DNA of 41,510 bases, taken from assembly GCF_042665255.1 (NCBI RefSeq), contig NZ_JBHTCD010000039.1; one strand, written 5' to 3'. The notes under the pieces are model-generated. The model was not told the DNA's origin. It searched no databases and saw only the letters and a program-made list of their open reading frames with translations. Below, one piece after another: positions 1 through 6,709 of this stretch. Numbering within the stretch: position 1 is the first letter of the stretch; each line of letters opens with the position of its first letter. The translations under genes and the position numbers were made by a program. This DNA comes from Insolitispirillum peregrinum (lineage in GTDB: Bacteria; Pseudomonadota; Alphaproteobacteria; Rhodospirillales; Rhodospirillaceae).

Positions 1-81
1 GACGATTTCCCCGAAGAGGACGCGCTGGAGGCGCATCTGTTCCCCTATGGCCGTGACGGTGAGAAAGGGGGTGAAGCATGA
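1..81 (+). CDS. C-terminal end of an upstream gene (partial)
   Basis: The frame open from base 1 encodes 26 residues, rich in acidic residues and ending in GGEA, and stops at a TGA that overlaps the ATG of the next gene (ATGA at 78-81). This overlap is typical of translational coupling, so the truncated gene is probably the upstream partner of the ArdC/primase gene in one operon. Too little is present to name a family. The codon usage matches the following gene. Confidence 0.6.
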   Translation, partial: DDFPEEDALEAHLFPYGRDGEKGGEA

Positions 82-2495
82 GCGACGCACCCCGCAAAAC
101 CCCGCCTGCCTCTTCCTTCCGCCAGAACGTCGCCGAGGAGCTGATCCGGCGGCTGGAGGACGGCACCGCGCCGTGGCAGCACTTCGTCAAGCCGGGGCTG
201 ATCAAGGAGCCCCCGTTCAACCCCGTCTCCGGCACCGTCTATCGCGGTGGCAACCAGATGTGGCTGTCCATGCACGATTCCTACGACCCGCGCTGGATGA
301 CCTATAATCAGGCGGCCAGCGTCGGTGCGCAGGTCCGCAAGGGGGCGCGAGGCGTCCCGATTGAGTTCTGGAAAACCCATGAACAGCGCGTGCTCCGTGA
401 TGAACATGGCAAACCGATTCTCGGTGAAGACGGCAAGCCGCAAAAGGCCACCTACGAGCTGACACGCCCGATTGCCCAGCGGTTCGTGGTGTTCAACGCC
501 AGCCAGATTGATGGCCTGCCTCCCTACAAAGCCCCGGAGCTGAGCTTTGACCCCATCGAGCGGGCCGAAGCCCTGCTGGCCGGGGCCGGTGTGTCGATCC
601 ACCACGACACCCAGGACCGGGCCTTTTACCGTGGCGGGAAGGTTGATGAAATCAACCTGCCCCGGCGGGAGCATTTCAAGGACGCCGCGCAGTATTACGC
701 CACCGCCCTGCACGAGCTGGGCCATGCCACCGGACACCCGACCCGTTTAAACCGCGACATGTCCGGCCCGTTCGGCTCGGAGAAATACGCCCGTGAAGAG
801 CTGCGGGCGGAAATCTCGTCAATGATGGTGGCGCAAACGCTGGGGATTGGTCACGACCCCGGCAACCATGCCGCCTATGTCGCCTCATGGATCAAGGCGC
901 TGAAGGACGATCCGAACGAAATCTTCCGCGCCGTACGTGATGCCGAGGTGATCCAGACGTGGGTGCTGGAGCCTGAAAAGCGGCAGGAGCTGCACCAGCG
1001 CCATGCCTCGACCAAGACCCAAAGCGTCAGGGAGGCCAAAGGAATGGAGCAGTCCCAGGACACCCCCACCGCGACCCGCGTTTACTTGCAGGTGCCGTTC
1101 AAGGAAAAGGACGCTGCCAAACAGGCGGGGGCCAAGTGGGACAAGTTCGTCCAGCAGTGGTACGCGCCGGAAGGGGCCGACATGGCCGCCCTTGCGCAGT
1201 GGCAGAAGCAGCCGGAAACCGCCGCCACCAAAGCCCCGGAAGCCGCTCCAGCCGACGAGGTGCAACAGCCGACAGACAAGGTCTGGCTGGCGGTGCCCTA
1301 TCAGGAGCGGCTGGCCGCCAAGCAGGCCGGAGCCAAGTGGGACAAGGCCGCCAAGTCATGGTATGCCCCCGAAGGCACCGACCGGGCGGCGCTGACGCCA
1401 TGGCTGCCGGTGCAGGCGCAGGCGGCTCCGGTGGAACGCTCGCCGGTCGAGCAGTTCGCCGACGCCCTGCAAGCGCACGGGCTGGAGCTGAAGGGCGCAC
1501 CGGTGATGGATGGCCAGTGGCACCGGGTGCCAGTGACCGGCGACCGACAGGGCCAGCTTTCCGGCAGCTATCGCGGCTTTCTGGATGGTGTTGCCAACGG
1601 GCAGATGGTCAATTTCAAGCAGGGTGGCGAATCTGTGAAATGGACCGCCTCCTCGATGGCCATCCCGCCCGAACAACGGGCCGCACTCGCTGCCGAGGCC
1701 ACCGAACGGGCCGCGGCCCGGCAGTCCGAGCTGGAGGCCGCCCACGCCGCCGCCGCCCGTGCGGCTTATGGTATCTGGCGCAATGCTCCGCAGTGGGCCA
1801 GCCACGATAACAGCCCCTATCTGGCTGCCAAGAACGTCCATGGGTACGGCGTGAAGGTCAACGCCGAGGGGCACTTGCTGGTACCGCTGCGGGACAGTGA
1901 CGGCCATCTGCACAACCTGCAAACCATCGGCCAGCGCAGCGAGGACGGGCCGGGCAAGACCTTCCTGAAGAACGGCAGGAAAATGGGGCTGTATCATTTG
2001 ATCGACCCGCACAAGCAGGTCGGCAAAGTTCCGATGGTGGTGGCCGAGGGCTATGCCACCGCCGCCGAAGTCCATCAGGCCACCGGCCTGCCGGTCGCCG
2101 TCGCCTTTGACAGCGGCAACCTCAAGCCGGTGGCCGAAGCCCTGAAAACCGCCTGGCCGCAGGTGCCGCTGATGATCGCCGGGGACAACGATCATCATCT
2201 GGAGAATCGCCCCGGACAAGTGAACATCGGCAAGGTCAAGGCCACCGAAGCCGCCCAGGCGGTGGCGGGGACGCTGGCCCTACCACAGCTTACCACAGCC
2301 CAGCAGGCCAAAGGCCTGACCGACTGGAACGACGTGGCCCAGGATCAAGGCAAAGCCGCCGTCGCCGCCGCCCTCGCCCCACTGGTCGCCTCCCTGCGCC
2401 AGCAGCAGGGCATCCGGCTCCAGCAGGACCAGCAGCAAACCCAATCCGCCCGCCAGAGCAAACAGGCCGGTCAGGGCATGGCTCTGGGGCTGTGA
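78..2495 (+). CDS. ArdC-like ssDNA-binding / zincin / Toprim fusion protein (antirestriction-primase type)
   Basis: The protein has 805 residues. The N-terminus (about 10-150) looks like the ArdC single-stranded-DNA-binding domain. A zincin-like region follows, with HELGH at 212-216. Two copies of a short domain of the DUF5710 type lie at about 335-366 and 402-433; both contain AAKQAGAKWDK and WYAPEG. The C-terminal half resembles TraC/Toprim primases, with VAEGYATAAEV and a DND acidic motif. ArdC proteins are known to protect incoming plasmid DNA from restriction, and TraC-type primases prime the transferred strand, so this gene probably acts early after conjugative entry in the recipient. 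The start at 78 has a GGGGGTG ribosome site and overlaps the stop of the preceding gene. Family identity is strong; the exact biochemical activity of the fusion is inferred. Confidence 0.85.
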   Translation: MSDAPRKTPPASSFRQNVAEELIRRLEDGTAPWQHFVKPGLIKEPPFNPVSGTVYRGGNQMWLSMHDSYDPRWMTYNQAASVGAQVRKGARGVPIEFWKTHEQRVLRDEHGKPILGEDGKPQKATYELTRPIAQRFVVFNASQIDGLPPYKAPELSFDPIERAEALLAGAGVSIHHDTQDRAFYRGGKVDEINLPRREHFKDAAQYYATALHELGHATGHPTRLNRDMSGPFGSEKYAREELRAEISSMMVAQTLGIGHDPGNHAAYVASWIKALKDDPNEIFRAVRDAEVIQTWVLEPEKRQELHQRHASTKTQSVREAKGMEQSQDTPTATRVYLQVPFKEKDAAKQAGAKWDKFVQQWYAPEGADMAALAQWQKQPETAATKAPEAAPADEVQQPTDKVWLAVPYQERLAAKQAGAKWDKAAKSWYAPEGTDRAALTPWLPVQAQAAPVERSPVEQFADALQAHGLELKGAPVMDGQWHRVPVTGDRQGQLSGSYRGFLDGVANGQMVNFKQGGESVKWTASSMAIPPEQRAALAAEATERAAARQSELEAAHAAAARAAYGIWRNAPQWASHDNSPYLAAKNVHGYGVKVNAEGHLLVPLRDSDGHLHNLQTIGQRSEDGPGKTFLKNGRKMGLYHLIDPHKQVGKVPMVVAEGYATAAEVHQATGLPVAVAFDSGNLKPVAEALKTAWPQVPLMIAGDNDHHLENRPGQVNIGKVKATEAAQAVAGTLALPQLTTAQQAKGLTDWNDVAQDQGKAAVAAALAPLVASLRQQQGIRLQQDQQQTQSARQSKQAGQGMALGL

Positions 2496-2496
2496 C

Positions 2497-2658
2497 ATGG
2501 AACTCCGTAGCGCCCTGCTGAAAGCCTACGTCACCCCGACCGAGAAGGAAGCCCTTGAAGCCGAAGCCGCCAGACGCGGCATCACCCTCTCCGACCTGCT
2601 GAGGGCCGCCGCCCTCACCGAGCTGGAGAAGGCCAGGGCCGAACAACAGGGCGAATGA
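2497..2658 (+). CDS. Small ribbon-helix-helix-like protein
   Basis: This 53-residue ORF starts one base after the stop of the ArdC fusion gene, so it is probably translated by coupling. The pattern VTPTEKEALEAEAARRG followed by ITLSDLLRAAAL is the usual strand-helix-helix layout of CopG/Arc-type DNA-binding proteins, where a short beta strand is followed by two amphipathic helices. Such proteins on mobile elements often act as relaxosome accessory factors or autorepressors. The role here is inferred from the fold pattern and position only. It is followed directly by a strong hairpin. Confidence 0.65.
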   Translation: MELRSALLKAYVTPTEKEALEAEAARRGITLSDLLRAAALTELEKARAEQQGE

Positions 2659-2670
2659 ACCAAACAACAG

Positions 2671-2700
2671 ACCCGAGGGGCATGGGAATGCCTCTCGGGT
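2671..2700 (+). terminator. Strong hairpin after the ArdC operon (terminator or leader structure)
   Basis: The arms ACCCGAGGGGCAT and ATGCCTCTCGGGT pair over 13 positions with one G-U pair and a short loop. No T-run follows, so it may be a weak or Rho-assisted terminator, or a leader hairpin for the gene at 2715. Its presence argues against the in-frame ATG at 2655 as the true start of that gene. Confidence 0.5.
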
Positions 2701-2714
2701 CCATGGAGACAGTC

Positions 2715-3140
2715 ATGACAGAAACGTCGAACCCCACTCATCCCACGCCATTCCAACGCTCGCTGATCCAGGCGATGGGAAAGATTTTCCTGTGGATCAG
2801 GCTGGCTGCCAGCGAACCCGCCGCTGGTCGGGTTATTGCCGGGCTATATGTCGATCTGCACAAGGCCGAGGGCTTAAGTAGCTGCCGTATTCCAGGGAAT
2901 GTGCCCGACGGCCAAAAGATCGCCTTCGTTCTTTCCGACCTCGCCCACAACATGGCCGACGTTGCCAGCGGGGAGAATGACTTCTTCACCGCTGAATATT
3001 TTGTCGCCGAATGCCAGCGGGTAGCCCGCATGGAATTCAGCGCCCAGTGCTGGGGGCTTATCTCTGCCGGGCTGCTGGGGTTGGCGGAAGCTTTTAATGC
3101 CGCATCGGCCACTGGGGAATCAGGAGGCACGGATGCCTGA
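2715..3140 (+). CDS. Hypothetical protein, 141 aa
   Basis: The family is not recognised. The start at 2715 is chosen because it has GGAGAC about seven bases upstream; an in-frame ATG at 2655 lies upstream of, and would read through, the hairpin at 2671-2700. The protein is mostly helical in appearance, with a conserved-looking centre around DGQKIAFVLSDLAHNMADV and two cysteines late in the sequence. No signal peptide or membrane segment is visible. Its stop overlaps the start of the next gene by eight bases, so the two are probably co-expressed. Accessory cargo of the mobile element is the most that can be said. Confidence 0.6.
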   Translation: MTETSNPTHPTPFQRSLIQAMGKIFLWIRLAASEPAAGRVIAGLYVDLHKAEGLSSCRIPGNVPDGQKIAFVLSDLAHNMADVASGENDFFTAEYFVAECQRVARMEFSAQCWGLISAGLLGLAEAFNAASATGESGGTDA

Positions 3141-3738
3141 TGTCATCGCCCGCCTTGAGCAGGCTCTGCGCCGCAATCCCGATTGCTATACCGGCCTGCT
3201 GATCCGGCAGCGGGCTTTTCATGTCGAGAAAGGGCCGTCAGGAGATCAGGAAGCGCTTGCGCTTATCTATGCTGATGATCCGGGCCTCTCAAAATACTGG
3301 TACGGACATGTTCTGCGTCATCCGTCAGAGCCGGGATTCGTGGCCTGTCTCGTTTGGACAGAAATATTCATCAATGGCGACTGTCCAGAGACACTTTTTG
3401 CCCGTTTCCATTACTGGGTCAAAGATCGCTTAAACTATGAACCGTGTACTGTTCAGCATCCCGGCGATGCCTTCCATCATGCACCGACGTTTGCGCAAGC
3501 GGTCGCGGGCCTGGAAGTTATTATTCAGAGATTTAATCTCGATAAAAGATGGCCTCCAGACGAGATGGATACTCAACCCGTTGAGTTCAGGATTCTGGAT
3601 GTTTACGGCATGGAGAGCATCAAAGATGCAGACGGATGTTGGCCGCCTGTTCCTATGAGGGTGGTTTCAGGGATCGGAGAAGAGCCTGCGGAATCCAGGA
3701 CGTGTCCCCGGCTTTTTGTATCATCGCCTCCGCCGTAA
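3133..3738 (+). CDS. Hypothetical protein, 201 aa
   Basis: The family is not recognised. The start at 3133 is supported by a near-perfect AGGAGG seven bases upstream and by overlap with the preceding gene; an earlier in-frame codon at 3097 lacks this. The middle of the protein is rich in aromatic residues (for example KYWYGHVLRHPSEPGF and FARFHYWVKD), suggesting a compact globular fold. The last 30 residues, rich in Pro, Ser and Arg, look less protein-like and lie in the part (3653-3738) that overlaps the convergent gene tail to tail. The reading frame could therefore have been extended or shifted there. Confidence 0.6.
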   Translation: MPDVIARLEQALRRNPDCYTGLLIRQRAFHVEKGPSGDQEALALIYADDPGLSKYWYGHVLRHPSEPGFVACLVWTEIFINGDCPETLFARFHYWVKDRLNYEPCTVQHPGDAFHHAPTFAQAVAGLEVIIQRFNLDKRWPPDEMDTQPVEFRILDVYGMESIKDADGCWPPVPMRVVSGIGEEPAESRTCPRLFVSSPPP

Positions 3739-4387
3739 CTGGATACGGGTTATCTGATGCAGCGATTTCATTTCCGCTATCGGAGAACACCTTTTTGAGG
3801 GTGCAAGACGATGTTCCCCACATAGACGAAATTTTGCTTCCTCGCGGTTTATGCAAAATGAAATGAAATCCATACTCCAGCTTTTGAGGGCTGGGTCGTG
3901 TCCTAAAATTTTCCAAAGAAAGAAGAATATAGGGGATGGCCCAAACCTTTATGCCTGCGTAGCACCAAATTTTTTTCTGGTCTGCCCTTTGAAGCATTTT
4001 TTGCCATTGAGGGACAGGGAGATTGCCTTTGCGGCACATACTCAAGCAAAACGCATATGCATATCGAAGGTTCGTATCTTCGAAAAAGAGCTCCCTGATT
4101 CTTTGCCCTCGTGCAAAATCCCAACCGTCGGGTTCAAGGGACTTCAGGCGCGAATTGCGTGCGGCCAATACGCAGTCATCCAAGGGATCGGTACCCTCTT
4201 TCAGTTCCCTGTGGTGAAAACTTGAGGATGTTCGGAGGCTATGGACTGCATGCAAAAACAATGGCTCATCGCATGAGGGGCAGTATGGAACGATCCCCAA
4301 CGCATTATAAAGAGACGTTCCTCGGCGGATGAATTCTTCCGGGGTTACAAGGGGACCATGTGGTTTTCCATAACAGGCTTCATCCAT
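3653..4387 (-). CDS. Hypothetical protein with N-terminal zinc-ribbon-like motif, 244 aa
   Basis: A GGAGGCG ribosome site precedes the ATG at 4387. Around residue 36 there is PYCPSCDEPLF followed by SSSFHH and a DDC, an arrangement seen in CoiA-like and related proteins with a small metal-binding head; this resemblance is tentative. Several other cysteines occur (CLSMC, WCYAG). The region is clearly more AT-rich than its neighbours and its codon use differs, suggesting a separate origin from the GC-rich conjugation genes. The gene stands alone on the minus strand between two plus-strand blocks and converges on the gene ending at 3738. Confidence 0.65.
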   Translation of the reverse strand: MDEACYGKPHGPLVTPEEFIRRGTSLYNALGIVPYCPSCDEPLFLHAVHSLRTSSSFHHRELKEGTDPLDDCVLAARNSRLKSLEPDGWDFARGQRIRELFFEDTNLRYAYAFCLSMCRKGNLPVPQWQKMLQRADQKKIWCYAGIKVWAIPYILLSLENFRTRPSPQKLEYGFHFILHKPRGSKISSMWGTSSCTLKKVFSDSGNEIAASDNPYPVTAEAMIQKAGDTSWIPQALLRSLKPPS

Positions 4388-4525
4388 TATCCGCCTCCGT
4401 TAAGCAATGGGATATGCATTGACGTTATCACCCTCATAGAGACAACATGTTAATATACTTCTGTATCTGGTAATATTTTACAACCTAAGGATTGCCGTAG
4501 GTGCTAACACCAGCTCGATCCATGA

Positions 4526-4553
4526 TTGAGATTGTACGCTAATAGCGTATAAA
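4526..4553 (+). promoter_or_regulatory. Promoter P1 with palindromic operator O1 (toxin-antitoxin operon)
   Basis: A -35-like TTGAGA (4526-4531) and a -10-like TATAAA (4548-4553) are separated by 16 bp. Between them lies TACGCTAATAGCGTA (4535-4549), a perfect palindrome with 7-bp arms and a single central base. The same operator recurs 34 bp downstream. Repressor binding at this position would block RNA polymerase directly, as expected for autoregulation by an antitoxin. Confidence 0.65.
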
Positions 4554-4558
4554 TCCCC

Positions 4559-4587
4559 TTGACGATACTACGCTATTAGCGTACCAT
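4559..4587 (+). promoter_or_regulatory. Promoter P2 with palindromic operator O2, next to the toxin start
   Basis: TTGACG (4559-4564), a 17-bp spacer and TACCAT (4582-4587) form a second promoter. The spacer and first -10 bases hold TACGCTATTAGCGTA (4569-4583), which is O1 read on the other strand. The start codon at 4595 lies only about seven bases after the -10, and no ribosome site is seen, so a leaderless toxin transcript from P2 is possible. Confidence 0.6.
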
Positions 4588-4594
4588 TCTTCGT

Positions 4595-4867
4595 ATGGAC
4601 AGCACGCGAAACATCACCTTCGATCCCTCAAAAGAGGCTGCAAATCAGGAAAAGCATGGAGTTTCCCTTGCTCTTCTGGAAGCTGTCCTTAAGGGAGAAG
4701 TCACGACCTTCCCCGATGACCGCAGGGATTATGGGGAACCCCGGTTCGTCACCTTCGGTTACGTTGAGCAGCGGCTTTACGTTGGTGTCTGGACCCCTCG
4801 CGGTGACACTTTCCGGGCGATTTCGGTGCGCAAGGCGAACAGCAAGGAGCAAAAACGCTATGGCTGA
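4595..4867 (+). CDS. brnT: BrnT-family toxin (type II toxin-antitoxin)
   Basis: The protein has 90 residues, the usual BrnT length. It shows the family hallmarks ITFDPSKEAANQEKHGVSL at the start, RFVTFGYVEQRLYVGVWT in the centre, and AISVRKANSKEQKRY at the end. BrnT proteins are RelE-fold ribonucleases that cleave RNA and arrest growth until bound by the partner antitoxin. The toxin gene comes first and its last eight bases overlap the antitoxin start, the normal BrnT order. Two palindromic operators lie just upstream. No Shine-Dalgarno sequence is seen before the ATG, which may keep toxin synthesis low. Confidence 0.88.
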   Translation: MDSTRNITFDPSKEAANQEKHGVSLALLEAVLKGEVTTFPDDRRDYGEPRFVTFGYVEQRLYVGVWTPRGDTFRAISVRKANSKEQKRYG

Positions 4868-5129
4868 TGATGATTTTGAAGACTGGGACGACAATCCAGA
4901 CTGGAGTGACTACCCGGCCAAGCCGCTGGATGCAGCGGGCCAATTGCTGACAGCCAGGGCCAGACTGGGCTTATCCCAAAAGGAGATGGCCAGCCTGCTG
5001 GGAATTTCCATTGGAACGTTGCGAAACTGGGAACAGCGCAGGACTGATCCTGATGGTCCGGGAAAGGCTCTCATCAGCCTGATTTATCGGCATCCCGAAG
5101 AGATATGCACCTGGCTGTCGGTCGCCTGA
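4860..5129 (+). CDS. Helix-turn-helix antitoxin partner of BrnT
   Basis: The ATG at 4860 overlaps the end of the toxin gene and has AAGGAG nine bases upstream. The 89-residue protein begins with a very acidic stretch (ADDDFEDWDDNPDW), suited to covering a basic toxin. It then has a classic XRE-type helix-turn-helix, LSQKEMASLLGISIGTLRNW, followed by an R/DP-rich tail. Classical BrnA antitoxins are ribbon-helix-helix proteins, so this is the variant with a HigA-like DNA-binding domain. It probably neutralises BrnT and represses the operon through the TACGCTA-type palindromes. Function is inferred from family and position. Confidence 0.8.
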   Translation: MADDDFEDWDDNPDWSDYPAKPLDAAGQLLTARARLGLSQKEMASLLGISIGTLRNWEQRRTDPDGPGKALISLIYRHPEEICTWLSVA

Positions 5130-5179
5130 TTTCTTCTGCCGTCCTCCCTCCTTTACCCCTTGGGAAAGGAAGCACCCTC

Positions 5180-6016
5180 ATGGTGCGTAAAAAGTTCGAT
5201 TTAAAGGAAAACCTTCTCCCCGGAATCAGCTTCCGATCTGTCCGTGATGCAATCCGTGCGGCGGGGGTTCATCTGCTATCAGCAGACGAACTATGCATTC
5301 ATCTGTTTGCGCCTGATATCAGGAAAGCAATCCAGAACAACGCCCGCGCCACGGAAAACGTCTCGTACTGGCTCCAACTACGCTTCATACGCCAGCTTTG
5401 GGCAGCCTCCAGCGACCAAAATTCCCCTGAATATGAATTTCACTGGGGCAACATTCTTGATCTATGCCGTGAACTGAAGCTGCGCATTCCTGATGTGACC
5501 CAAGCCCTTGTTGATCTGGACATCATCACGCCAGCAAGCCAGGCCGAAGGCGTCCATGAATTGGGTGACGCAGGCCGTACCCTCGCAGCTCAAAAGGCGC
5601 TTAAACGCATAAGCCGGGATCGCGGGCAGGTCTTGCTGGAGAAAGTCGTCCACGCTGCCGTTGCATACAACCAGCAAGGCAATCTAACGTACCGTATCGA
5701 TAAAATTTATCTGTTTGGTTCCTTGTTGACAGGCAAAAGCGACATTGGCGACGTTGATCTGGTTGTCATTGCCGCGCGTGCATATCAGCCAGAGGAAAGT
5801 CAGGAAGACTTTATCCACCGTGACCAGATGCTGGCCCAAAAGCTGGGCCTACCTTCCTTTTTTGGCTTGAGAACCTGCTCAACCGAGCCAAGAAAATATT
5901 TGCAAAAAATAAGCCCTTATTTGTCGATAGCGGGTGAATGTACGCTGATCACCCTGAAGAACAACGATGAAGAAATAAAAATGGTGTACGATGCCACGAC
6001 GGGAATTTTCCTTTAG
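5180..6016 (+). CDS. Nucleotidyltransferase-fold protein
   Basis: The start at 5180 is preceded by GGAAAGGAAG; an earlier in-frame ATG at 5105 lies inside the antitoxin gene. The 278-residue protein has a helical N-terminal half, probably a winged-helix-like or partner-binding region. A nucleotidyltransferase core near residues 175-196 reads YLFGSLLTGKSDIGDVDLVV, with the GS at 180-181 and the two metal-binding aspartates at 191 and 193. This is the polymerase-beta/MNT fold, which occurs in antibiotic adenylyltransferases, in MNT antitoxins and in MenA-type toxins. No partner HEPN protein is evident, but a small 69-residue gene follows. Substrate unknown. Confidence 0.7.
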   Translation: MVRKKFDLKENLLPGISFRSVRDAIRAAGVHLLSADELCIHLFAPDIRKAIQNNARATENVSYWLQLRFIRQLWAASSDQNSPEYEFHWGNILDLCRELKLRIPDVTQALVDLDIITPASQAEGVHELGDAGRTLAAQKALKRISRDRGQVLLEKVVHAAVAYNQQGNLTYRIDKIYLFGSLLTGKSDIGDVDLVVIAARAYQPEESQEDFIHRDQMLAQKLGLPSFFGLRTCSTEPRKYLQKISPYLSIAGECTLITLKNNDEEIKMVYDATTGIFL

Positions 6017-6046
6017 AAACAATCCTGATTTTAGATGGAAGCACCC

Positions 6047-6256
6047 ATGAATACCATCGCTACCGATCATTTTCCTATCGCTGAAGACTTTGACCGCCTG
6101 CCGTTCACAGCGGTTGAGGATCTTCTGAAGGCTGGTATTCCGGCCTATTTTGCAGACCCTCGCTTTCCCGAAGGGTACGTCAGGGCCAACCCTGATGGCA
6201 CGCGCACCCTGATCCGTTTCAACGGCGAAGACTGGGAGGATGTGCGGCAGTTATGA
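6047..6256 (+). CDS. Small hypothetical protein, 69 aa
   Basis: The protein contains the stretch EDLLKAGIPAYFADPRFPEG and ends LIRFNGEDWEDVRQL. Acidic residues dominate. GGAAGC precedes the ATG at 6047, which is preferred over the ATG at 6035. It lies 30 bp after the nucleotidyltransferase gene and just before a strong terminator, so it is the last gene of the unit. A partner or inhibitor of the upstream enzyme is a reasonable guess from size, charge and position; nothing in the sequence proves it. Confidence 0.6.
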   Translation: MNTIATDHFPIAEDFDRLPFTAVEDLLKAGIPAYFADPRFPEGYVRANPDGTRTLIRFNGEDWEDVRQL

Positions 6257-6266
6257 GTAAGACCCT

Positions 6267-6305
6267 AAAAAAGGGCCGCTCCCATAAATGAAGCGGCCCT
6301 TTTTT
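6267..6305. terminator. Bidirectional Rho-independent terminator
   Basis: AAAAAAGGGCCGCT (6267-6280) and AGCGGCCCTTTTTT (6292-6305) form a perfect 14-bp stem with A-run and T-run on the two sides. It sits between the convergent genes ending at 6256 and 6321 and can serve both. Confidence 0.92.
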
Positions 6306-6320
6306 ATCCTTAGAGGTTGG

Positions 6321-6692
6321 TTACTGTGGCTCTCCCACTCCATGCTTCAGCCACTGCGAGCTGACAGAGCAGCGGGCGGCGATGGCGTCGAGGATTTCAA
6401 AGGTTGGGTCTTCAATTCCGCTGAATATCCGCTCCAGACGGGCTGGGGTTGGCTCTCCGATGGCTTCGGCCAGCATCGAAAGCGCGACCGCACTGCTCTC
6501 TGTTCCGAGTATTTGCGTGCTCAGGATATGAACGCGCAGCCACTCCAGGCGCTCGAAGACGCCATGGAAAAACGATCCCCGCAAGCGAGCGTTGATTTCG
6601 GCGTTCAGGGACCGCTGATTGGCGGCGGCGGCCTCCTTCAGGCGGGTGTGGATTTCGGCGGGCATTCTCAGCATAAAACCTTTCTCAGACAT
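6321..6692 (-). CDS. Arc-like ribbon-helix-helix DNA-binding protein
   Basis: The protein has 123 residues. The first 40 follow the Arc family: FMLRMPAEIHTRLKEAAAAN then SLNAEINARL. In Arc-type repressors the short beta strand (here around GFMLRMP) inserts in the major groove. The C-terminal part (PTPARLERIFSGIEDPTFEILDAIAARC and so on) looks helical and may be a second small HTH or oligomerisation region. The gene is the last of the leftward mobilization operon, 17 bp after the relaxase stop, and is probably a regulator of that operon or a relaxosome accessory factor. Confidence 0.78.
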   Translation of the reverse strand: MSEKGFMLRMPAEIHTRLKEAAAANQRSLNAEINARLRGSFFHGVFERLEWLRVHILSTQILGTESSAVALSMLAEAIGEPTPARLERIFSGIEDPTFEILDAIAARCSVSSQWLKHGVGEPQ

Positions 6693-6709
6693 GTTTCTCT
6701 CTCCTGTTC

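Noticed and set aside
2655..2714. N-terminal extension of the 141-aa protein to an ATG at 2655
   Set aside because: It would translate through the strong hairpin at 2671-2700, and the ATG at 2715 has a better ribosome site.
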